Of a stretch of 64,000 bases of DNA, positions 48,946 to 59,422 are shown piece after piece. Source of the stretch: Salvelinus alpinus (lineage: Eukaryota; Chordata; Actinopteri; Salmoniformes; Salmonidae); assembly GCF_045679555.1 (NCBI RefSeq), contig NC_092091.1, positions 70,198,517 to 70,262,516 on the forward strand. Direction: 5' to 3'. The position numbers were made by a program, and so were the translations under genes. The notes beneath the pieces are model-generated. The model worked only from the letters and a program-made list of their open reading frames with translations, searched no databases and had not been told where the DNA came from. Position 1 is the stretch's first letter. The number at the start of each line of letters is the position of its first letter.

Positions 48946-49284
48946 GGGAAGTCATCGTTTATTTTGAAGTGTGTGTGAAAGGGGTCATATTTATGGAATA
49001 ATGGTTGATATACACAGTGGATTTTTTAAGATGTTGACCAATACATAAAAACATGAAAATGATCAACATTTATGGTCTTTTGTATATAAGGTAAGCTAAT
49101 ATTCAATGAGACCTACCGAAGGGCCATAGAGGAGAGAAAGGAGGAGCTGCAGAGTCGCTGTGAGGTGTACCGGTGAGCTTTGTGGAAACATTACTAATTT
49201 GTAAAAATACAGTAACAACTTTAAACAACATCCAAATAAAAACATAACTCTTACACACAGATAAATTGATGTGCGATCGTAATA

Positions 49285-49410
49285 AAAGTGCCAGGTGGCC
49301 TAGCGGATCCCTGAGCTGACTAGTTGAAAAATCTGTTGATATGCCCTTGAGCAAGGCACTTAACCCTAATTGCTCTGGATAAGTGTGTCTGCTTAACGAC
49401 ATCATTTTTA
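49285..49410 (+). mobile_element. Degenerate salmonid SINE fragment
   Basis: Contains ggatccctgagctgac, aaatctgttgatatgccctt and gagcaaggcacttaacccta, which are body motifs of a salmonid tRNA-derived SINE. The head is reduced to aggtggcctagcgg. In intron 3 of lipoxygenase gene 2. Confidence 0.7.
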
Positions 49411-49744
49411 TATAAGCTCCCTCCCTTGAATGTTTTAGGCCTGGGTTCAAATACTATTGGAAATCTTTCAAATACTATGAGCATTTAGTTTAGCCTGCCT
49501 GGAGTAGCAGGTGGGCGGGGTTTACACTTAAAATAATTAACCCAGGTCTGGTATGGTAGTGTGTAATAGTGAATGACAGGCTGTGTATCACGTCTTGATT
49601 TACCGTGTCTATTCCCTTCAGCTGGAGTATATATGCAGAGGGTCTACCCCAAATAATGAAAGTTGCCAGCGCTTCTGATCTCCCTGCTGAGGTCCGCTTC
49701 TCTTTCACCAAGGACTTGGAGTTCAAGTTCACAGCAGCCAAAGC

Positions 49745-50439
49745 GTAAGTTAAAGCACTGGTTCTCAAACCTTCTTTTGCTTACTGTACCCCAATCACAT
49801 TTAGCTCTGTGTGGAGTACACCTGAAGTACCCCCTTCGTGTGAATTTCACCTTTAGGCCTATTTTCTTATGGGTCTTCCCAAGTAGAGGCTAACAACCCC
49901 CAGGGGTACTGTCGTGGAAATTCTAATCAATAATGAGGAGAGACAAGGTCAATCACCAATCAGGATATTACTTTATTCGAAACATATTAATACAGGAGCA
50001 GGTCACACCACACACAAGTGAACAATGCGAGTGCTCTGCAGTAATGAGGCTGGTCAAGCTGGACTCACCCGTAGGTGATTCGTTGAGAGTCCAATGAGCA
50101 GAGGAATCATGGTTCTTATATTTGACACAAAAAAATCAAAAGCCACTTTGGGTTCATCTTGTGGTTATCACCCAACCTGGCTTAGTCCTCCAGATGCAAG
50201 GATGATTAGACACAATGAGGGTTTGGTTCCACTCCTCCAGGCTCTCTATCTGGGTTACACCCACCACATCTTGTCTATGGAATGCAGGCTGAAATCAGTT
50301 GTCAGCTCAAATCAAATCAAATCAAATCAAATCAAATTTTATTAGTCACATACACATGGTTAGCAGATGTTAATGCGAGTGTAGCGAAATGCTTGTGCTT
50401 CTAGTTCCGAAGGGCAAGGGCTCAAGCTATCTCTCGCGA
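49745..50439. other. Unassigned repeat-like DNA and (CAAAT)n LINE tail
   Basis: 49905-50285 has no recognised coding content. About 50306-50406 is a 3' LINE-type tail: tandem aaatc words, then ttttattagtcacatacaca and gcgaaatgcttgtgcttcta. Exon 5 of lipoxygenase gene 2 would be expected near here but is not found. Confidence 0.45.
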
Positions 50440-50915
50440 CCATACACCCAGACTAGCTGCAGGGAGCTGGAGTGGAGACCATACACCCAGACTAGCTGCA
50501 GGGAGCTGGAGTGGAGACCATACACCCAGACTAGCTGCAGGGAGCTGGAGTGGAGACCATACACCCAGACTAGCTGCAGGGAGCTGGAGTGGAGACCATA
50601 CACCCAGACTAGCTGCAGGGAGCTGGAGTGGAGACCATACACCCAGACTAGCTGCAGGGAGCTGGAGTGGAGACCATACACCCAGACTAGCTGCAGGGAG
50701 CTGGAGTGGAGACCATACACCCAGACTAGCTGCAGGGAGCTGGAGTGGAGACCATACACCCAGACTAGCTGCAGGGAGCTGGAGTGGAGACCATACACCC
50801 AGACTAGCTGCAGGGAGCTGGAGTGGAGACCATACACCCAGACTAGCTGCAGGGAGCTGGAGTGGAGACCATACACCCAGACTAGCTGCAGGGAGCTAGT
50901 GTGGAGACCATAAAA
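50440..50915. repeat. 39-bp minisatellite, about 12 copies
   Basis: Unit gaccatacacccagactagc + tgcagggagctggagtgga, essentially identical copies. Because 39 is a multiple of three, uninterrupted ORFs arise on both strands (+ repeats a 13-residue unit YTQTSCRELEWRP). Nothing suggests translation. Confidence 0.96.
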
Positions 50916-51035
50916 ACACTACATTAGTAGAACAGAAAATGTATTTTACTATTTGTTAAGTGTATAATTAAACTATTAATATAAAACAAATCTACTAAAT
51001 ACCTAATTTCTCTCACATACCCCCTCTCAAGAAAC

Positions 51036-51650
51036 TCAGTTTCTTCTAGAAAAATGTAAGGGTACAAGCATTACATAATTATTGTTAAACATACATTTAA
51101 ACAAACAAAGTACATATAAATTGCTGAGTTTAACCTTATCAATCTGGAACAGAAAATTAAACAAATAATTTTTGATCACAAGTTTCATTACTGCAAATAG
51201 GACAGTCATCACGCTGGCACCATGCACAATGGTAGGGGTCAGCATGATGGAAATAGCCATTTTCATCCTTATAACACCATCTGTAGAAACAGAAATTAAC
51301 ATGTTTTGTTGGACAAATCCAGGTAGTGATTCCCGGTTTCAGTAAAATGTCTTCCTTTTGGTGTTTAATGAACATGACTCAGGACAAGCATCATGATACC
51401 ACTATTTACAAGGTAACACCTATGGACTCTATGTACCATTAGCATAAACCTGCTATAGTTCCTGAGTATTATCATTATCATCAAATGTAATTTCAGTAAC
51501 GGATTAGGATCAGATTCACTCTCAGGATCAGAGTTCACCCTCTCCATTCCCCAGGGCATGGTGAAAACGATGTCAACATCTGTAGTACACAACTTCTTTA
51601 CACATGTCACAATCAGCATAACAATCATAACATAAAACATTCATTGCTTC
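51036..51650 (-). other. Unclassified minus-strand Cys/Trp-rich ORF fragments
   Basis: Two adjacent minus-strand ORF pieces (51157-51375 and 51365-51640) show an irregular Cys/Trp/His-rich segment (CFYRWCYKDENGYFHHADPY, then HCAWC and DDCPIC) and a hydrophobic segment. This could be a decayed envelope-like or other retroelement protein, or random. I do not recognise it. No intact gene is present. Confidence 0.25.
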
Positions 51651-51904
51651 ACTCATAGAATTATTAACATACTCAAATCAATTACTAATTTTAAAAAATC
51701 ATTCAGTTTCCCTTAACATACTGTAGTGGACTTCCATCAGTCCTGGAAAAAATAATCCTACTCAAAACACGTCAGATAACACAATGTTCCATTTAGTGGA
51801 ATAGACACCTTCTAAAGTAAACAATCCCAGAGCCGCTTTCTGGTTATCTTATCATTTTAACCTGATGCATTAATTTAGTCAATATAAAACCTGTTGTAAC
51901 AAAT

Positions 51905-53088
51905 CTAGGACCTCCATAAGTCTGGTTCATCCTTGGGAGCAATTTCCAAACGCCTGAAGGTACCACATTCATCTGTACAAATAATAGTACACAAGTATAA
52001 ACACCATGGGACCAGGCAGCCGTCATACCGCTCAGGAAGGAGACACGTTCTGTCTCCTAGAGATGAAAATACTTTGGTGCAAAAAGTGCAAATCAATCCC
52101 AAAACAACAGCAAAGGACATTGTGAAGATGCTGGAGGAAACAGGTACAAAAGTATCTATATACACTATAAAACGAGTCCTATATCGACATAACCTGAAAG
52201 GCCGCTCAGCAAGGAAGAAGCCACTGCTCCAAAACCGCCATGAAAAGGCAGACTACGGTTTGCAACTGCACATGGGGACAAAGATCGTACTTTTTGGAGA
52301 AATGTCCTCTGGTCTGATGAAACAAATATAGAACTCTTTTGCCATAATGACCATTGTTATGTTTGAAGGAAAAAGGGGGAGGCTTGCAAGCCGAAGAACA
52401 CCATCCCAACCGTGAAGCAGGGGGGTGGCAGTATTATGTTGTGGAGGTGCTTTGCTGTAGGAGGGACTGGGGCACTTCACAAAATAGATGGCTTCATGAG
52501 GGAGGAAAATGATGTGGATATATTGAAGCAACATCTCAAGACATCAGTCAGGAAGTTAAAGCTTGGTCGTAAATAGGTCTTCCAAATGGACAATGACCCC
52601 AAGCATACTTTCAAAGTTGTGCAAAATGGCTTAAGGACAACAAAGTCAAGGTATTGGAGTGGCCATCACAAAGCCCTGACCTCAATCCCATAGAAAATTT
52701 GTGGGCAGAACTGAAAAAGCATGTGCGAGCAAGGAGGTTTTACAGACCTGACTCAGTTACACCAGCTCTATCAGGAGGAATGGGCCAAATTCACCCAACA
52801 TATTGTGGGAAGCTTGTGGAAGGCTACCCGAAACGTTTGACACAAGTTAAACAATTTAAAGGCAATGCTACCAAATACTAATTGAGTGTATGCAAACTTC
52901 TGACCCACTGGGAATATGATGAAAGAAGTAAAAGCTGAAATAAATCATTCTCTCTACTATTATTCTTAAAATAAAGTGGTGATCCTAACTGACCTAAGAC
53001 AGGGAATTTTTATTAGGATTGAATGTCAGGAATTGTGAAAAACTGAGTTTAAATGTATTTGGCTAAGGTGTATGGTAACTTCCGACTA
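51905..53088 (+). mobile_element. 5'-truncated Sleeping Beauty-type Tc1 copy
   Basis: The same family as 36881-38504 but on the + strand. It starts inside the DNA-binding region (ctccataagtctggttc) and lacks the left terminal repeat. It ends with a decayed right repeat (gtatttggctaaggtgtatg, cttccgact). Transposase remnants are 51933-52331 (GAISKRLKVPHSSVQIIV) and 52654-52881 ([20 protein letters not shown]), in different frames with a stop between. Confidence 0.9.
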
Positions 53089-54036
53089 AACAATGAACCA
53101 TAATCACAACTCATGACATTCCCACCCTGCGTGAATCTGTAGGTAGCTAACTAACCAGGTTCAACGTTAGCTAGCTAACATTAGGCTATTACTAGCCAAG
53201 CAAATGTCTCTTTCTGTCAAAATGAATAACGTGTAATATCTGAAAGTGTAGCTAGCTGGACTATCTTACCCGTGTACATCATTCATGGTTGGATGCGTCT
53301 CCTGTCAGATGCCATGGTTGGTTGCCCTTAGAGACAGGTGTTTTCTCCTTAGCTTTCATAATTGAATTCCACTGATTTCACAACTCAGTCCTCCAGAAAG
53401 TGGAGAGCAACACTTATGCAGTTTTAATACACAATACATAAAAAAGCAGCATTAGACAGGATTACCTAGACATACTGACCAGCTCAAATAGACAGAAGTG
53501 TGCTATATGGCAGACCAATCAAAACTCATCTCTCGGCATGTCCAGCCAACATTATCTAAGCCAATCATGGCCAACGGGAAGGTTTGCTGGCTTTTTCTTT
53601 GGCTAAACCAACTAGGTTCGTAATTTAACAATTTATTTGTATTTACAGTTGGCATACAAGTTTGTTATTAAGACACATAAGTGAGTGCATGCATTTTCAA
53701 TATTGTTAGACCCCAGCAGGAATCAAACCCACTATCATTGTAGCCATGCTCTACCAACTGAGCCACACAGGACCACATAGGAACACATTTAACCTAAAGA
53801 GCAGACATTTTCTTCAAATTGCGATTGACACATTCAATATATGTGGCCCGTGCATGAATCAACCACCCAAGGGGGACATTCTGGTGTTAAAACCATTGTC
53901 TAACCAAATGCACCATCCAAGTCTTTCCCATGTTGAAGTTAATATCCTTCTCTGTCCCGGCAGATTAACTAATCTGAACCTAGCAGGACTGTCCACCAAC
54001 AAGGAGCAATGGAAGAGCCTAGATGAACTCAGTCAC
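53089..54036. other. Repeat-like DNA with a minus-strand SINE head
   Basis: Around 53705-53775 the minus strand carries a tRNA-like SINE head (gtgtggctcagttggtagag with tggtttgattcc-type B box). The rest (tagctagc-rich, then gcagcattagacaggattac) looks like dispersed repeat. No gene is seen. Confidence 0.45.
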
Positions 54037-54593
54037 TGTCATGTTTTGTCTTTGATCATCATGTCTTGTCCCTGTGCTTCCCTCTGCTGGTCTTATTAGG
54101 TTCTTTCCCTCTTTCTATCCCTCTCTCTCCTCCTCCCTCTCTCCCTCTCCCGCTCTCTCTCTCTATCGTTCCGTTCCTGCTCCCAGCTGTTTCTCATTCT
54201 CCTAACGACCTCATTTACTCTTTCACACCTGTCCCCTATTTTGCCCTCTGATTAGAGTCCCTATTTCTCCCTCTGTTTTCCGCTTCTGTCCTTGTCGGAT
54301 TCTTGTTTGATGTTTGCTGTTCTGTGTCCTTGTTCCGCCCTGTCGTGTTTTTGCCTTCTTCAGATGCTGCGTGTGAGCAGGTGTCTATGTCAGCTACGGC
54401 CTGTGCCTTCCTGAAGCGACCTGCAGTCTGTGGTCGCGTCTCCAGTCGTTCCTCTCTACTGACGAGAGGATTTCAGTTTCCTGTTTTGGATTTACCTTTG
54501 ATAATATCCAGGAGAATCATTGTTTGTTTAAGACTGGAATAAAGACTCTGTTTCTATTACGTCGCTTTTGGGTCCTCATTCACCAGCATAACA
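54037..54593 (+). repeat. 5' LTR of the gypsy element
   Basis: 557 bp, TG...CA ends. It contains a pyrimidine-rich stretch (54110-54170) and AATAAA at 54538-54543. The inferred transcription start, from the self-primer complement, is at 54294 (gtcggattctt). There is no canonical TATA box just upstream of 54294. Confidence 0.95.
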
Positions 54594-54594
54594 G

Positions 54595-54605
54595 AAGAAT
54601 CCGAC
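54595..54605 (+). promoter_or_regulatory. Putative self-priming primer binding site
   Basis: aagaatccgac is exactly the reverse complement of gtcggattctt at 54294-54304 in the LTR, 11 nt long with mismatches immediately outside. It starts one base after the LTR end. There is no TGG start as for tRNA-primed elements. Tf1/sushi elements are known to prime from the 5' end of their own RNA by an 11-nt match; applying that here is inference. Confidence 0.75.
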
Positions 54606-54610
54606 CAAGA

Positions 54611-57600
54611 ATGGACCCAGCGACTACGGATTCTCGCAACACTGCCGTCGAGATCCAGGGAGCAATGCTCGGCAGACACGAGCAGGAATTGTCTGCTGCT
54701 CGTCATGCCGTTGAGACCCTGGCCGCTCATGTCTCCGATCTCTCAGGACAGTTTCAGAGTCTTCGTCTCGTGCCACCAGCTACTTCCTGGTCTTCCGAGT
54801 CTCCGGAACCTAGGGTTAATAACCCACCATGTTACTCTGGGCAGTCCACTGAGTGTCGCTCCTTTCTCACCCAGTGTGATATTGTGTTCTCTCTCCAGCC
54901 CAACACATACTCAGGAGAGAGAGCTCGGATCGCTTACGTCATATCACTCCTTACTGGTCGGGCTCGGGAGTGGGGCACAGCTATCTGGGAGGCAAGGGCT
55001 GAGTGTTCTAACGTTTATCAGAACTTTAAGGAGGAGATGATACGGGTTTTTGATCGTTCAGTTTTTGGGAAGGAGGCTTCCAGGGCCCTGGCTTCCCTAT
55101 GTCAAGGTGATCGATCCATAACGGATTACTCTATAGAGTTTCGCACTCTTGCTGCATCCAGTGACTGGAACGAGCCGGCGTTGCTCGCTCGTTTTCTGGA
55201 GGGACTCCACGCTGAGGTTAAGGATGAGATTCTCTCCCGGGAGGTTCCTTCCAGCGTGGACTCTTTGATTGCACTCGCCATCCGCATAGAACGACGGGTA
55301 GATCTTCGTCACCGAGCTCGTGGAAGAGAGCTCGCGTTAACGGTGTTTCCCCTCTCCGCATCTCAACCATCTCCTCCCATCGGCTCAGAGACTGAGCCCA
55401 TGCAGCTGGGAGGTATTCGCATCTCGACTAAGGAGAGGGAACGGAGAATCACCAACCGCCTTTGCCTCTATTGCGGTTCTGCTGGGCATTTTGTCATGTC
55501 ATGTCCAGTAAAAGGCCAGAGCTCATCAGTAAGCGGAGGGCTACTGGTGAGCGCTACTACTCAGGTCTCTCCATCAAGATCCTGTACTACCTTGTCGGTC
55601 CATCTACGCTGGACCGGTTCGGCTGCTTCCTGCAGTGCCTTGATAGACTCTGGGGCTGAGGGTTGTTTTATGGACGAAGCATGGGCTCGGAAACATGACA
55701 TTCCTCTCAGACAGTTAGGGAAGCCCACGCCCATGTTCGCCTTAGATGGTAGTCCTCTCCCCAGTATCAGATGTGAGACAGTACCTTTAACCCTCACAGT
55801 ATCTGGTAACCACAGTGAGACCATTTCCTTTTTGATTTTTCGTTCACCTTTTACACCTGTTGTTTTGGGTCATCCCTGGCTAGTATGTCATAATCCTTCT
55901 ATTAATTGGTCTAGTAATTCTATCCTATCCTGGAACGTTTCTTGTCATGTGAAGTGTTTAATGTCTGCTATCCCTCCTGTTTCTTCTGTCCCCTCTACTC
56001 AGGAGGAACCTGGTGATTTGACAGGAGTGCCGGAGGAATATCATGATCTACGCACGGTCTTCAGTCGGTCCAGAGCCAACTCTCTTCCTCCTCACCGGTC
56101 GTATGATTGTTGTATTGATCTCCTTCCGAGGACCACTCCCCCTCGGGGTAGACTATACTCTCTGTCGGCTCCCGAACGTAAGGCTCTCGAGGATTATCTG
56201 TCTGTTTCTCTCGACGCCGGTACCGTGGTGCCTTCTTCCTCTCCCGCCGGAGCGGGGTTTTTCTTTGTTAAGAAGAAGGACGGTACTCTGCGCCCCTGCG
56301 TGGATTATCGAGGGCTGAATGACATAACGGTTAAGAATCGTTATCCGCTTCCCCTTATGTCGTCAGCCTTCGAGATTCTGCAGGGAGCCAGGTTCTTTAC
56401 TAAGTTGGACCTTCGTAACGCTTACCATCTCGTACGCATCAGAGAGGGGGACGAGTGGAAAACGGCGTTTAACACTCCGTTAGGGCATTTTGAATACCGG
56501 GTTCTGCCGTTCGGTCTCGCTAATGCTCCAGCTGTCTTTCAGGCATTAGTTCATGATGTACTGAGAGACATGCTGAACATCTTTGTTTTCGTTTACCTTG
56601 ACGATATCCTGATTTTTTCACCGTCACTCGAGATTCATGTTCAGCACGTTCGACGTGTACTCCAGCGCCTTTTAGAGAATTGTCTCTACGTGAAGGCTGA
56701 GAAGTGCGCCTTTCATGTCTCCTCTGTCACATTTCTCGGTTCTGTTATTTCCGCTGAAGGCATTCAGATGGATCCCGCTAAGGTCCAGGCTGTCAGCGAT
56801 TGGCCCGTTCCTAAGTCACGTGTCGAGTTGCAGCGCTTTCTCGGTTTCGCTAATTTCTATCGGCGTTTCATTCGTAATTTCGGTCAAGTGGCTGCCCCTC
56901 TCACAGCTCTGACTTCTGTCAAGACTTGCTTTAAGTGGTCCGGTTCCGCCCAGGGAGCTTTTGATCTCCTCAAGAAGCGTTTTACATCCGCCCCTATCCT
57001 TGTTACTCCTGACGTCACTAAACAATTCATTGTCGAGGTTGACGCTTCAGAGGTGGGCGTGGGAGCCATTCTGTCCCAGCGCTTCCAGTCTGACGATAAG
57101 GTCCATCCTTGCGCTTACTTTTCTCATCGCCTGTCGCCATCGGAACGCAACTATGATGTGGGTAACCGCGAACTGCTCGCCATCCGCTTAGCCATAGGCG
57201 AATGGCGACAGTGGTTGGAGGGGGCGACCGTCCCTTTTGTCGTTTGGACTGACCATAAGAACCTTGAGTACATCCGTTCTGCCAAACGACTTAATGCACG
57301 TCAAGCTCGTTGGGCGTTGTTTTTCGCTCGTTTCGAGTTCGTGATTTCCTATCGCCCGGGAAATAAGAACACCAAGCCTGATGCCTTATCCCGTCTCTTT
57401 AGTTCTTCTGTGGCTTCTACCGACCCCGAGGGGATTCTCCCTGAAGGGCGTGTTGTCGGGTTGACTGTCTGGGGAATTGAGAGACAGGTAAAGCAAGCAC
57501 TCACTCACACTGCGTCGCCGCGCGCTTGTCCTAGTAACCTTCTGTTCGTTCCTGTCTCTACTCGTCTGGCTGTTCTTCAGTGGGCTCATTCTGCCAAGTT

Positions 57601-58744
57601 AGCTGGCCACCCCGGCGTTCGGGGTACGCTTGCTTCTATTCGCCAGCGGTTTTGGTGGCCTACTCAGGAGCGGGACACGCGCCGTTTCGTGGCTGCTTGT
57701 TCGGACTGCGCGCAGACTAAGTCAGGTAACTCTCCTCCTGCCGGTCGTCTCAGACCGCTTCCCATTCCTTCTCGACCTTGGTCTCACATCGCCTTAGACT
57801 TTATTACCGGTCTGCCTTCGTCTGCGGGGAAGACTGTGATTCTTACGGTTATCGATAGGTTCTCTAAGGCGGCACATTTCATTCCCCTCGCTAAGCTTCC
57901 TTCCGCTAAGGAGACGGCACAAATCATCATTGAGAATGTGTTCAGAATTCATGGTCTCCCGTTAGACGCCGTTTCAGACAGAGGCCCGCAATTCACGTCA
58001 CAGTTTTGGAGGGAGTTCTGTCGTTTGATTGGTGCTTCCGTCAGTCTCTCTTCCGGGTTTCATCCCCAGTCTAACGGTCAAGCAGAAAGGGCCAATCAGT
58101 CGATTGGTCGCATATTACGCAGCCTTTCGTTTCGAAACCCTGCGTCTTGGGCAGAACAGCTCCCCTGGGCTGAGTACGCTCACAACTCGCTTCCTTCGTC
58201 TGCTACCGGGCTATCTCCATTTCAGAGTAGTCTTGGGTACCAGCCTCCTCTGTTCTCGTCCCAGCTCGCCGAGTCCAGCGTTCCCTCCGCTCAGGCTTTT
58301 GTCCAACGTTGTGAGCGCACCTGGAGGAGGGTCAGGTCTGCACTTTGCCGTTACAGGGCGCAGACTGTGAGAGCCGCCAATAAACGTAGGATTAAGAGTC
58401 CTAGGTATTGTCGCGGTCAGAGAGTGTGGCTTTCCACTCGTAACCTTCCCCTTACGACAGCTTCTCGCAAGTTGACTCCGCGGTTCATTGGTCCGTTCCG
58501 TGTCTCTCAGGTCGTCAATCCTGTCGCTGTGCGACTGCTTCTTCCGCGACATCTTCGTCGCGTCCACCCTGTCTTCCATGTCTCTTGTGTCAAGCCTTTT
58601 CTTCGCGCCCCCGTTCGTCTTCCCCCCCCCCCCCCCCGTCCTTGTCGAGGGCGCACCTATTTACAAGGTACGGAAGATCATGGACATGCGTTCTCGGGGA
58701 CGTGGTCACCAGTACTTAGTGGATTGGGAGGGTTACGGTCCTGA
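54611..58744 (+). CDS. Gag-Pol polyprotein of the gypsy element (about 1377 aa, chromodomain lost from frame)
   Basis: The start chosen is ATG 54611 ([10 protein letters not shown]), just after the primer site; the frame is open upstream into the LTR but those codons are unlikely to be used. Residues counted from this Met: Gag with coiled-coil-like N terminus; zinc knuckle [14 protein letters not shown] at 285-298; aspartic protease DSGAEG at 346; reverse transcriptase YLDD at 662-665; RNase H start VEVDAS around 809; integrase zinc region with His993 and Cys1030/Cys1033; integrase core Asp1063, Asp1123 and Glu1159 (D-35-E). After a C16 run at 58622-58637 the frame leaves the family pattern and stops at 58744. 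Gag and Pol are one continuous ORF, as in Tf1-like elements. Confidence 0.93.
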   Translation: MDPATTDSRNTAVEIQGAMLGRHEQELSAARHAVETLAAHVSDLSGQFQSLRLVPPATSWSSESPEPRVNNPPCYSGQSTECRSFLTQCDIVFSLQPNTYSGERARIAYVISLLTGRAREWGTAIWEARAECSNVYQNFKEEMIRVFDRSVFGKEASRALASLCQGDRSITDYSIEFRTLAASSDWNEPALLARFLEGLHAEVKDEILSREVPSSVDSLIALAIRIERRVDLRHRARGRELALTVFPLSASQPSPPIGSETEPMQLGGIRISTKERERRITNRLCLYCGSAGHFVMSCPVKGQSSSVSGGLLVSATTQVSPSRSCTTLSVHLRWTGSAASCSALIDSGAEGCFMDEAWARKHDIPLRQLGKPTPMFALDGSPLPSIRCETVPLTLTVSGNHSETISFLIFRSPFTPVVLGHPWLVCHNPSINWSSNSILSWNVSCHVKCLMSAIPPVSSVPSTQEEPGDLTGVPEEYHDLRTVFSRSRANSLPPHRSYDCCIDLLPRTTPPRGRLYSLSAPERKALEDYLSVSLDAGTVVPSSSPAGAGFFFVKKKDGTLRPCVDYRGLNDITVKNRYPLPLMSSAFEILQGARFFTKLDLRNAYHLVRIREGDEWKTAFNTPLGHFEYRVLPFGLANAPAVFQALVHDVLRDMLNIFVFVYLDDILIFSPSLEIHVQHVRRVLQRLLENCLYVKAEKCAFHVSSVTFLGSVISAEGIQMDPAKVQAVSDWPVPKSRVELQRFLGFANFYRRFIRNFGQVAAPLTALTSVKTCFKWSGSAQGAFDLLKKRFTSAPILVTPDVTKQFIVEVDASEVGVGAILSQRFQSDDKVHPCAYFSHRLSPSERNYDVGNRELLAIRLAIGEWRQWLEGATVPFVVWTDHKNLEYIRSAKRLNARQARWALFFARFEFVISYRPGNKNTKPDALSRLFSSSVASTDPEGILPEGRVVGLTVWGIERQVKQALTHTASPRACPSNLLFVPVSTRLAVLQWAHSAKLAGHPGVRGTLASIRQRFWWPTQERDTRRFVAACSDCAQTKSGNSPPAGRLRPLPIPSRPWSHIALDFITGLPSSAGKTVILTVIDRFSKAAHFIPLAKLPSAKETAQIIIENVFRIHGLPLDAVSDRGPQFTSQFWREFCRLIGASVSLSSGFHPQSNGQAERANQSIGRILRSLSFRNPASWAEQLPWAEYAHNSLPSSATGLSPFQSSLGYQPPLFSSQLAESSVPSAQAFVQRCERTWRRVRSALCRYRAQTVRAANKRRIKSPRYCRGQRVWLSTRNLPLTTASRKLTPRFIGPFRVSQVVNPVAVRLLLPRHLRRVHPVFHVSCVKPFLRAPVRLPPPPPRPCRGRTYLQGTEDHGHAFSGTWSPVLSGLGGLRS

Positions 58745-58853
58745 GGAGAGGAGTTGGGTTCCATCTCGGGACGTGCTGGACCGTTCGTTGATTGATGATT
58801 TCCTTCGTTGCCGCCAGGGTTCCTCCTCGAGTGCGCCAGGAGGCGCTCGGTGA
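58640..58853 (+). pseudogene. Chromodomain of the gypsy element, +1 frame relative to Pol
   Basis: In the +1 frame after the C16 run the sequence encodes [16 protein letters not shown], then [19 protein letters not shown] and DRSLIDDF, the typical chromodomain fold (YxVEKIL ... YLVKWxGY ... WEP). Chromodomains at the integrase C terminus steer chromovirus insertion to marked chromatin. It is not linked to the Pol frame in this copy, and it has no start of its own. Confidence 0.9.
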
Positions 58854-58865
58854 GTGGGGGGGTAC

Positions 58866-59422
58866 TGTCATGTTTTGTCTTTGATCATCATGTCTTGTCC
58901 CTGTGCTTCCCTCTGCTGGTCTTATTAGGTTCTTTCCCTCTTTCTATCCCTCTCTCTCCTCCTCCCTCTCTCCCTCTCCCGCTCTCTCTCTCTATCGTTC
59001 CGTTCCTGCTCCCAGCTGTTTCTCATTCTCCTAACGACCTCATTTACTCTTTCACACCTGTCCCCTATTTTGCCCTCTGATTAGAGTCCCTATTTCTCCC
59101 TCTGTTTTCCGCTTCTGTCCTTGTCGGATTCTTGTTTGATGTTTGCTGTTCTGTGTCCTTGTTCCGCCCTGTCGTGTTTTTGCCTTCTTCAGATGCTGCG
59201 TGTGAGCAGGTGTCTATGTCAGCTACGGCCTGTGCCTTCCTGAAGCGACCTGCAGTCTGTGGTCGCGTCTCCAGTCGTTCCTCTCTACTGACGAGAGGAT
59301 TTCAGTTTCCTGTTTTGGATTTACCTTTGATAATATCCAGGAGAATCATTGTTTGTTTAATACTGGAATAAAGACTCTGTTTCTATGACGTCGCTTTTGG
59401 GTCCTCATTCACCTGCATAACA
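58866..59422 (+). repeat. 3' LTR of the gypsy element
   Basis: 557 bp, identical to the 5' LTR except at 59361, 59387 and 59414, all in the last 62 bp. Confidence 0.95.

Larger units (their letters stand above)
46607..49744 (+). pseudogene. Lipoxygenase gene 2, coding exons 1-4 (intact frames)
   Basis: Exons 46607-46744, 46960-47170, 49091-49172 and 49622-49744 match gene 1 exons 1-4. Lengths are 138, 211, 82 and 123 nt against 147, 208, 82 and 123, with the same phases (0, 1, 2). The first two encode a PLAT domain (MVKYTVKVLTGEMLLAG; VVVTTPETNTANFPCYRW). Exon 3 requires the acceptor ataag at 49089-49090; the later gtaag would hit a stop at once. Exon 4 (WSIYAEGLPQIMKV ...) ends at donor gtaagt. 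No disruption is seen within any exon, but the gene lacks exons 5-7 downstream, so I call it a probable pseudogene or rearranged copy. The N-terminal domain is strongly diverged from gene 1. Confidence 0.75.
54037..59422 (+). mobile_element. Full-length Ty3/gypsy chromovirus-type LTR retrotransposon
   Basis: Two 557-bp LTRs (54037-54593 and 58866-59422) begin TGTCATG and end TAACA and differ at only three positions. Between them is one long Gag-Pol frame with zinc knuckle, protease, reverse transcriptase, RNase H and integrase, then an out-of-frame chromodomain. A G7 polypurine tract (about 58851-58862) precedes the 3' LTR. The sequence after the 5' LTR is an 11-nt complement of an LTR-internal segment instead of a tRNA primer site. 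This suits the Tf1/sushi group. No clear target duplication (gtcac against attac). It lies within the gap of lipoxygenase gene 2. Confidence 0.95.

Noticed and set aside
49095-49172. Use of the acceptor gtaag at 49091-49095 for lipoxygenase 2 exon 3
   Set aside because: Joining there to the phase-1 exon 2 gives a stop within four codons; the AG at 49089-49090 keeps the frame and the family length of 82 nt.
50389-50913. 174-aa and 149-aa repeat proteins on opposite strands
   Set aside because: Produced by a 39-bp repeat whose length is a multiple of three; no start context, splice or homology support.
54524-54610. N-terminal extension of the gypsy polyprotein into the LTR
   Set aside because: These 29 codons span the LTR end and primer site; the ATG at 54611 gives a conventional Gag start.
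58488-58853. Separate 121-aa chromodomain gene
   Set aside because: It is the displaced C terminus of the retrotransposon polyprotein, without its own promoter or meaningful N terminus.
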